25,238 bases of DNA from an uncultured Clostridia bacterium (GTDB lineage Bacteria > Bacillota_A > Clostridia > Christensenellales > CAG-138). Positions within the stretch are counted from its first letter, which is position 1; every line of letters begins with the position of its first letter. Where the stretch lies: assembly GCA_947302865.1 (NCBI GenBank), contig CAMYWS010000004.1:1-25238 (forward strand), in the 5' to 3' direction. The position numbers were made by a program, and so were the translations under genes. The notes under the pieces were generated by a model. The model ran no database searches. It was not told the origin of the DNA and worked only from the letters and a program-made list of their open reading frames with translations. This document shows, in pieces, positions 21,151 through 25,238 of this stretch.

Positions 21151-21387
21151 TTAATTTTTCGCGGCGTCCACAAACCATCGTGTCCCCTCGAGGAACAGAA
21201 AGCGTTTTCTTCCGTTGATCAAGCACGTATACCGCATGCCGCGTCCGCCCGCGCCGATACAGACGGCTTGCCGCTCATCAAGGATCTTTTGGATCTCAAA
21301 GCGGCGGCCGTCGCTCCAATATACGATGCGCGGACTTGTATGCCCGTCCTCGTCCGTATAGCTTTCGACCCCGACGTATACCTTCAT
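21151..21387 (-). CDS. Small SOS-controlled protein, conserved in Clostridia, function unknown
   Basis: The 78-aa protein begins MKVYVGVESY and contains IVYWSDGRRFEIQKILDER, GGRGMRYTCLINGRKRFLFLE and a final RWFVDAAKN. The pattern suggests a compact beta-rich fold, with a Trp-Asp-Gly pair and the RYT...ING...W spacing I recall from short clostridial proteins found near LexA or Y-family polymerase genes (memory, not a search). ATG at 21387 follows AAGGAAG. The promoter is near consensus and a perfect LexA palindrome covers the start point, so expression should rise on DNA damage. No terminator is obvious before the next operon's promoter. Confidence 0.75.
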   Translation of the reverse strand: MKVYVGVESYTDEDGHTSPRIVYWSDGRRFEIQKILDERQAVCIGAGGRGMRYTCLINGRKRFLFLEGTRWFVDAAKN

Positions 21388-21398
21388 ATTTCTTCCTT

Positions 21399-21418
21399 AT
21401 GCGAACATATGTTCGCAT
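21399..21418. promoter_or_regulatory. LexA (SOS) box
   Basis: CGAACATATGTTCG (21402-21415) matches the Bacillus-type consensus CGAACRNRYGTTYC closely. The full palindrome extends to 20 bp. It covers the predicted start point of the 78-aa gene, a position that blocks transcription. Confidence 0.88.
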
Positions 21419-21422
21419 CTAT

Positions 21423-21450
21423 AGTATAGCACAATTTTTGTTCTTGTCAA
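21423..21450 (-). promoter_or_regulatory. Promoter of the SOS-controlled gene
   Basis: On the minus strand, consensus TTGACA (21445-21450) is followed after 16 bases by TATACT (21423-21428), with an extended TGC before the -10. It is followed at once by the LexA box. Confidence 0.8.
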
Positions 21451-21472
21451 CGGAGAGATTATCGGATATACT
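21444..21472 (+). promoter_or_regulatory. Promoter of the ComEC-like gene, probably leaderless
   Basis: TTGTCA (21444-21449) is followed after 17 bases by TATACT (21467-21472). The -35 occupies the same bases as the minus-strand -35. The ATG at 21480 starts 8 bases after the -10, so the transcript should begin at or next to the start codon. Confidence 0.6.
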
Positions 21473-21479
21473 GTTTTAT

Positions 21480-22301
21480 ATGAAACGATCACTGATATTT
21501 TTACTGATCCTGCTGCTTCTGATCGGATGTGCCTGTCATCCGATCGCGCCGGAGGAAACAAAAAAACTGGATATTTACGCCTTCTCGATCGGGAAAGCGG
21601 ACGCGATTCTGGTGCAGACGACCGACGCCGCGATCATGATCGACGCCGGTGAGCACGGAGACGGCGACAAGCTCACCGCAAAGCTGAAAACGCTCGGCGT
21701 GGAAAAACTCGATCTCATGATCCTGACGCATTTTGATAAGGATCACATCGGCGGCGCGGACATTCTGATCGACGCGTTTCCGATCGACCGTATCGTGCTC
21801 CCTTCATACGGAAAGGAATCCAAACAGTACGCGCAGCTGCTTGCGGCTTTGACGCAGACGAACGCCGAGGTCTCCTATCTGGATCAGGATCTGGCTCTCG
21901 CTTACGGCGATCTTGAATTGACGATCTGGGTCTCCCCCGTTCCTTACGACGGAAAGAGCGACAACGAGCAGTCCCTGATCGCCAAAATGCTGTATCAGGG
22001 AAAATCATTCCTTTTCATGGGCGATGCGGAAGGCAAAGAACTCGAAAAGCTGGTTTTCGGTACGCGTAATCTGACCTGCGATGTACTGAAGCTGCCGCAT
22101 CACGGCGTCTATGATGAGAACACGTTTGCTCTCATGACCGCCGCCATGCCGTCCTGCGTCATCATCTGCGATTCGGAAAAGAATCCCGCCGCGAAGGAAA
22201 CGCTGCAGGCAATGGAACTGTATGATCCCGTGATTCTGCAGACGAAAGACGGCGACGTGCATCTGACCGTCGAGGGCGGCAAGATAAAGACAGAAGAATG
22301 A
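21480..22301 (+). CDS. ComEC-like metallo-beta-lactamase-fold lipoprotein
   Basis: The 273-aa protein has a lipoprotein signal with lipobox LIGC (Cys17) and a metallo-beta-lactamase domain like the C-terminal part of the DNA-uptake protein ComEC. The metal motif THFDKDHIGG (residues 83-92), the strand MIDAGEHG, SLIAKMLYQGKSFLFMGDAE and LPHHG are present. The family includes nucleases or phosphodiesterases; the exposed outer-face location suggests an extracellular nucleic acid or phosphoester substrate. The signal peptide begins exactly at the ATG at 21480, yet no ribosome binding site precedes it within the usual distance and the promoter is 8 bases away. The stop is 15 bases before the VOC gene. 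Metal-dependent hydrolase activity is likely; substrate unknown. Confidence 0.86.
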   Translation: MKRSLIFLLILLLLIGCACHPIAPEETKKLDIYAFSIGKADAILVQTTDAAIMIDAGEHGDGDKLTAKLKTLGVEKLDLMILTHFDKDHIGGADILIDAFPIDRIVLPSYGKESKQYAQLLAALTQTNAEVSYLDQDLALAYGDLELTIWVSPVPYDGKSDNEQSLIAKMLYQGKSFLFMGDAEGKELEKLVFGTRNLTCDVLKLPHHGVYDENTFALMTAAMPSCVIICDSEKNPAAKETLQAMELYDPVILQTKDGDVHLTVEGGKIKTEE

Positions 22302-22316
22302 TCGGGAGGAAATGCT

Positions 22317-22727
22317 ATGCGGCTGGATGGTTTCGGCTTACTGGTAAAGGATATGGCGCGGATGATCCGCTTCTACAGAGACGTGCTCGGATTTGAGATC
22401 AAGGAATCCGAGGATACAAAAAACGTATATCTTGTTAAGGACGGAACGCTGTTCCTTCTGTACGGTCGAAGCGATTTTGAAAAAATGACGGACCGTAAAT
22501 ACGAATATGTGAACGGTCTGAACGGTCACTTTGAGCTCGCGCTTTACGTTGACGCCTTTGATGATGTAGACGCCGCATTCCGTCACGCTGTGGAAAACGG
22601 CGCGGCACCGGTCATGGAACCGGCCACCGAGCCGTGGGGTCAAAGGACCTGCTATATAGCCGATCCGGAGGGCAATCTGATCGAGATCGGCTCGTGGAAC
22701 AGACCCTATGAAAAGAAAGATGAATAA
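22317..22727 (+). CDS. VOC-family (glyoxalase-fold) protein
   Basis: The 136-aa cytosolic protein has the paired beta-alpha-beta-beta-beta pattern of the vicinal-oxygen-chelate family: FYRDVLGFEIKES in the first half and DPEGNLIEIGSW near the end. The first metal ligand, normally His in an HVxLxVxD strand, is replaced (GFGLLVKD). Activity as a classic glyoxalase is therefore doubtful, and resistance-type or binding-protein roles are possible. ATG at 22317 is preceded by GGGAGG. It is probably cotranscribed with the ComEC-like gene and ends at a strong terminator. Confidence 0.85.
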   Translation: MRLDGFGLLVKDMARMIRFYRDVLGFEIKESEDTKNVYLVKDGTLFLLYGRSDFEKMTDRKYEYVNGLNGHFELALYVDAFDDVDAAFRHAVENGAAPVMEPATEPWGQRTCYIADPEGNLIEIGSWNRPYEKKDE

Positions 22728-22730
22728 AGT

Positions 22731-22760
22731 AAGGATCCGGCGTAAATCCGGATCCTTTTT
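22731..22760 (+). terminator. Rho-independent terminator of the ComEC-like/VOC transcript
   Basis: A perfect 10-bp stem AAGGATCCGG/CCGGATCCTT (22731-22740 with 22748-22757) has a 7-base loop and is followed by TTT. On the other strand the T-run is broken, so it is weaker for the convergent sigma-factor gene. Confidence 0.85.
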
Positions 22761-22765
22761 CGTGT

Positions 22766-24055
22766 TTACAGAATATAATCGGTGATGCAGTCGTACCAGT
22801 GTACGTACGTCATGCCGTCGACGGTGATCCGTTCGTTTTCCGGGAGCAGTTCCGTCCACGGACGCTTGTATCTCTCCTGCATCCAGTCATTGCGGTTGAA
22901 CCGTCTCCACAGGACCGTTCTGCCGTTGCGGTCCAGATACTGTTCCGTCACGACGCCTTCCTCATACGCGCCGGCGTCGATCACGCAGATTGTGTCAAAT
23001 ATTTTTCCGTTGATCTGCACTTCATACCGACCGACAACGTCGAGCATAAACGATTGCTTTGCGGTTGTAATAATACTGCCCTGCTTTCGGATCAGACCTT
23101 TCGGCATGATATGCGTTTCGTTTCCGCAGTTGTCTTCACCGAATCCCCAGCTTTGAAGGAATTCGTCGCCGTCCAGGAACGTGTACAGTTTTTTGACGCC
23201 GTCCTCGATATGGCTCTCCGCGAGATAACGGCAATGCGTATCGGTCAGCTGCGCTACGAAGCGGCGTTTTGCTGTGTCCGCCCCGCTGATTCTGTTGCAG
23301 TCCATCGGATCGTATTCGACCGCCTCGATCTCAACGCCCTCGATCCCGTGCACCTCGGCGCGGCCGACCACCGCCATGTCGCACTGTTCGGTCCGGCTGC
23401 GCTTCGGGAAATCATACATGGCCCAGCTGATCCTTTCGCCGAGCTTCGGGACGATCATCCATCCCATCATTTCCTCCCAGCAAACCGCAAACGGTTCACC
23501 GTCCGTTTCTTTGATCTGATAATCCGGCATATAGTCCGGCATGTATTTACGAATGATCTCCATGGTTGTTTCTCCTTTCGGTTTTTCGGGATACAGTTCC
23601 CTGAACTGCTGTTTTGCGTGGAAAAGGCGGCTCTTGACCGTGCCGACCGGAATACCGAGACGGCTTGCGATCTCCGATTGCGGCAGATCTTTGAAGTAGC
23701 TGAGATACAGGATCTGTTTGTCCGTATCGCCGAGCCGGTCCAGCGTTTCCCGTACGACCATTTTCGTCGTGACGCCGTGTATGCCGACGGTCAGCGCCGT
23801 CTCGTCGAGCGACTCCAGCGGAACCTCCATGCGCTTTGCCTTCGCACGGAAATAATCGTTGCACTTATTCCTTGCAATACCGAGGATCCACGGTTTGAAC
23901 GCTGCTTCATCGGCAAGCATTTCCTGTCCGCGGTATGCCGCGATCAGCACTTCCTGCAGCACATCCTCCGCGTCCGAAGGATTGCCGATGCGGAATTTAA
24001 CGAACCGTTCCAGCGGCTGCATGTTTTCCGCAACGAGCGTTTCAAAGCCGGTCAT
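22766..24055 (-). CDS. ECF-type sigma factor fused to a large C-terminal domain
   Basis: The 429-aa protein has sigma-70 region 2 at residues about 7-72 (DAEDVLQEVLIAAY, WILGIARNKCNDYFR) and region 4 at about 100-152 (LPQSEIASRLGIPVGTVKSRL). A basic junction (PEKPKGETT) leads to a 265-residue domain with no transmembrane segment and no sigma motif. Its last block RTVLWRRFNRNDW...MTYVHWYDCITDYIL looks strongly conserved and recalls other clostridial sigma factors of this length. Single-component ECF factors with C-terminal extensions usually use them for control in place of a separate anti-sigma factor. ATG at 24055 follows GAGGTGA. A possible autoregulated promoter lies at 24101-24127, and an internal ribosome binding site at the junction. 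Target genes unknown. Confidence 0.9.
   Translation of the reverse strand: MTGFETLVAENMQPLERFVKFRIGNPSDAEDVLQEVLIAAYRGQEMLADEAAFKPWILGIARNKCNDYFRAKAKRMEVPLESLDETALTVGIHGVTTKMVVRETLDRLGDTDKQILYLSYFKDLPQSEIASRLGIPVGTVKSRLFHAKQQFRELYPEKPKGETTMEIIRKYMPDYMPDYQIKETDGEPFAVCWEEMMGWMIVPKLGERISWAMYDFPKRSRTEQCDMAVVGRAEVHGIEGVEIEAVEYDPMDCNRISGADTAKRRFVAQLTDTHCRYLAESHIEDGVKKLYTFLDGDEFLQSWGFGEDNCGNETHIMPKGLIRKQGSIITTAKQSFMLDVVGRYEVQINGKIFDTICVIDAGAYEEGVVTEQYLDRNGRTVLWRRFNRNDWMQERYKRPWTELLPENERITVDGMTYVHWYDCITDYIL
23561..23578 (-). promoter_or_regulatory. Internal ribosome binding site and ATG at the sigma/C-terminal domain junction
   Basis: AAAGGAG (23572-23578 on the minus strand) is followed after 8 bases by ATG (23561-23563, residue 165), in frame with the C-terminal domain. 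It could start a free 265-residue protein from within the sigma gene, or be a relic of two former genes. Confidence 0.45.
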
Positions 24056-24100
24056 GTTCTCACCTCTATTCCGTTGTTCTCAAGACGTCTTCACCTATCA

Positions 24101-24127
24101 GGTCGTAAAGAGAAGCCGAAAGGTTCA
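24101..24127 (-). promoter_or_regulatory. Candidate ECF-type promoter of the sigma gene
   Basis: On the minus strand TGAACC(TTT) (24122-24127) is followed after 16 bases by CGACCTGATAG (from 24105). This resembles ECF promoters with an AAC-type -35 and a CGTC-type -10. It suggests autoregulation. Confidence 0.35.
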
Positions 24128-24139
24128 CAGAACTCAAAA

Positions 24140-24922
24140 CTATTTTGATATATAATGAAAAAGCTCTCGTTCGAGCACGTCAGCATATTGCTGTACCGTC
24201 GGTCCGAGCGTTTTGAGCCATCCCTTTGTCTGCGCATCGTCCTTGTATGCAAGCGGGTCCTTTCGGATCGCAAGAGCTCTATTCAGCGGTTCTTCATCAC
24301 GGAAAAGATGCTCCGAGAGCGCCCACTCCCCCGCCTGCGTTTTGCCGGTCACGTCCCCGGTCCGAAGGGTATACATGCATCTTGCAATATCCAGGAGCCA
24401 CCCGCAGGAATACAGGCTGTCGTCCGTCTCCACGGCGCATCGCCGGATCCCCTCGTAATGGCTGCGTACCGCAGTCGCCAGTTCGGATCTTTCCGGTGTT
24501 CTGAACAGATCGCGATCGTCCGCGCCGCAGATCCTTACGCCGTATTTCGAAAGTTCCAGCATGGAAAACGGATCGATGCTGCATCGGTTTGTGATGCGTT
24601 GTCCGGACGTCCCCCAGTAGACGATCCGGTCAAATTGACTGCGCTGATACTCGTTAAAATTGACGATAACGCCCTCAAAGCAACGATAATACGGATTATC
24701 CGGAAAGCGCGCGGACAGCGATTGACGCAGCGGCAAAAGACGTTCCGCATGGTTTTCATCGATCGGCTCGTTTGTAAATGCGATAAAGTCGATATCGCTC
24801 CACCCGAAACGGAAATCATGTAAAACCACGCTGCCGTACAGCCAGAAGCCGTGCAGCGGCAGCACAGAGGAAATCTCCTTCGCTACAGTCTGAATGGATC
24901 CTTGCAGCAAATCCGGATTCAT
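24140..24922 (-). CDS. Aminoglycoside-nucleotidyltransferase-like protein
   Basis: The 260-aa cytosolic protein has a nucleotidyltransferase core (LYGS at residues 28-31 and WSDIDF with the Asp43/Asp45 metal pair). The C-terminal helical part contains CGWLLDIARCMYTLRTGDVTGKTQAGEWAL, very similar in pattern to the AadA-type C-terminal domain (ARxxYSLxTGxxxSKxxAGxWAL). Family members transfer AMP to aminoglycosides such as spectinomycin, but chromosomal relatives of this size often have no proven resistance role. ATG at 24922 is preceded by AGGAGG. No terminator is visible between it and the sigma gene, and nothing around it suggests a mobile cassette. Fold secure, resistance function open. Confidence 0.82.
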   Translation of the reverse strand: MNPDLLQGSIQTVAKEISSVLPLHGFWLYGSVVLHDFRFGWSDIDFIAFTNEPIDENHAERLLPLRQSLSARFPDNPYYRCFEGVIVNFNEYQRSQFDRIVYWGTSGQRITNRCSIDPFSMLELSKYGVRICGADDRDLFRTPERSELATAVRSHYEGIRRCAVETDDSLYSCGWLLDIARCMYTLRTGDVTGKTQAGEWALSEHLFRDEEPLNRALAIRKDPLAYKDDAQTKGWLKTLGPTVQQYADVLERELFHYISK

Positions 24923-25238
24923 GGTCCCTCCTGTACGTACACCTTCAAATTCTATGATACAGCCATGTAGTTTGTGCCGTCGGCGCAGGCGATGCTGCGG
25001 CTTACACCAAAGTTATGCGACTCTCTGCGGTCACAGTAATATGCCGTGTTCCGCTTTTCACGCATGAAGCGCACATCACTTGCAAAGCAATCATCCCGTT
25101 TTTGCAAAAGCGGAACCCATACGCCCACGAATATTCCCAGAACGACACCAGCTTCTGGTGGGCTTATGTCACCTATACCGGCTATGCCAAAGGCACTGCC
25201 GATAAGCCACAGGTCATGACCTTAGGCTGGGCTTCCAC
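24923..25238. other. Unresolved right end: two overlapping opposite open frames, no gene assigned
   Basis: The stretch upstream of the nucleotidyltransferase contains a plus-strand frame open from 24958 to the window end (first ATG 25016; late part YAHEYSQNDTSFWWAYV). A minus-strand frame is open from 25221 to a TAG at 24952 (ending CADGTNYMAVS, with no ATG before its middle). Neither has a ribosome binding site or a motif I recognise. One may be the end of a gene cut by the window; the overlap prevents a choice. No promoter, terminator or repeat is evident here. Confidence 0.4.

Noticed and set aside
19891..21429. A 512-codon plus-strand open frame opposite the SGNH and hypothetical genes
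   Set aside because: It crosses two operon promoters and several real minus-strand genes with good ribosome binding sites; composition is that of a shadow frame.
21336..21479. Upstream extension of the ComEC-like frame
   Set aside because: The extension would cross the LexA box and both promoters, and the lipoprotein signal begins at the ATG at 21480.
22799..24148. A 449-codon plus-strand open frame opposite the sigma factor
   Set aside because: It is antisense to conserved sigma regions and has no start signals.

Overview
The window looks like a chromosomal segment of a Gram-positive anaerobe of the class Clostridia. The signs are strong AGGAGG-type ribosome binding sites, TTGACA/TATAAT promoters, a Firmicutes-type LexA box, an encoded CCA on the tRNA, several families I associate with Clostridia (DUF378, TIGR03905 TSCPD protein, EF-G-like GTPase, small conserved hypotheticals) and surface proteins with Pro/Thr/Glu stalks. 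Genus and species cannot be fixed from sequence alone. Both ends are cut: an EF-G-like gene on the left and an unresolved open region on the right. I see no transposase, integrase, CRISPR array or rRNA.

Bases 1-13173 are almost entirely on the minus strand. Read in transcription order (right to left), they hold: cysteine desulfurase and thiI (sulfur delivery for tRNA thiolation) followed by a small membrane protein; tRNA-Pro(GGG) with its own promoter and terminator; an M18 aminopeptidase; a three-gene cell-surface group (a lipoprotein with a C382/H436 cysteine-peptidase-like domain, a membrane-anchored PIG-L deacetylase with a Pro/Thr stalk, and a leucine-rich-repeat lipoprotein); a small P-loop protein with a TTG start; a CtpA-type S41 protease coupled to an S-adenosylhomocysteine hydrolase of the archaeal/Thermotoga type; and the EF-G-like GTPase.

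Bases 13174-17635 are on the plus strand: a divergent promoter region, a zinc-ribbon/acidic/transmembrane/extracellular protein, two small conserved proteins, and a translationally coupled trio (flavin-reductase-like protein, small lipoprotein, SDR reductase). A strong hairpin terminator separates this trio from the convergent operon 17692-21084 (minus): hypothetical 106-aa protein, SGNH hydrolase, membrane acyltransferase, TSCPD protein and ROK sugar kinase.

The most striking regulatory site is at 21399-21472. A small SOS-type gene (minus) and a ComEC-like metallo-beta-lactamase lipoprotein (plus) are driven by back-to-back promoters whose -35 hexamers occupy the same bases. A perfect LexA palindrome sits on the minus-strand start point, and the plus-strand transcript appears to start at or next to its ATG (leaderless). 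Beyond it lie a VOC-family protein, an ECF sigma factor fused to a 265-residue C-terminal domain with an internal ribosome binding site at the junction, and an aminoglycoside-nucleotidyltransferase-like protein.
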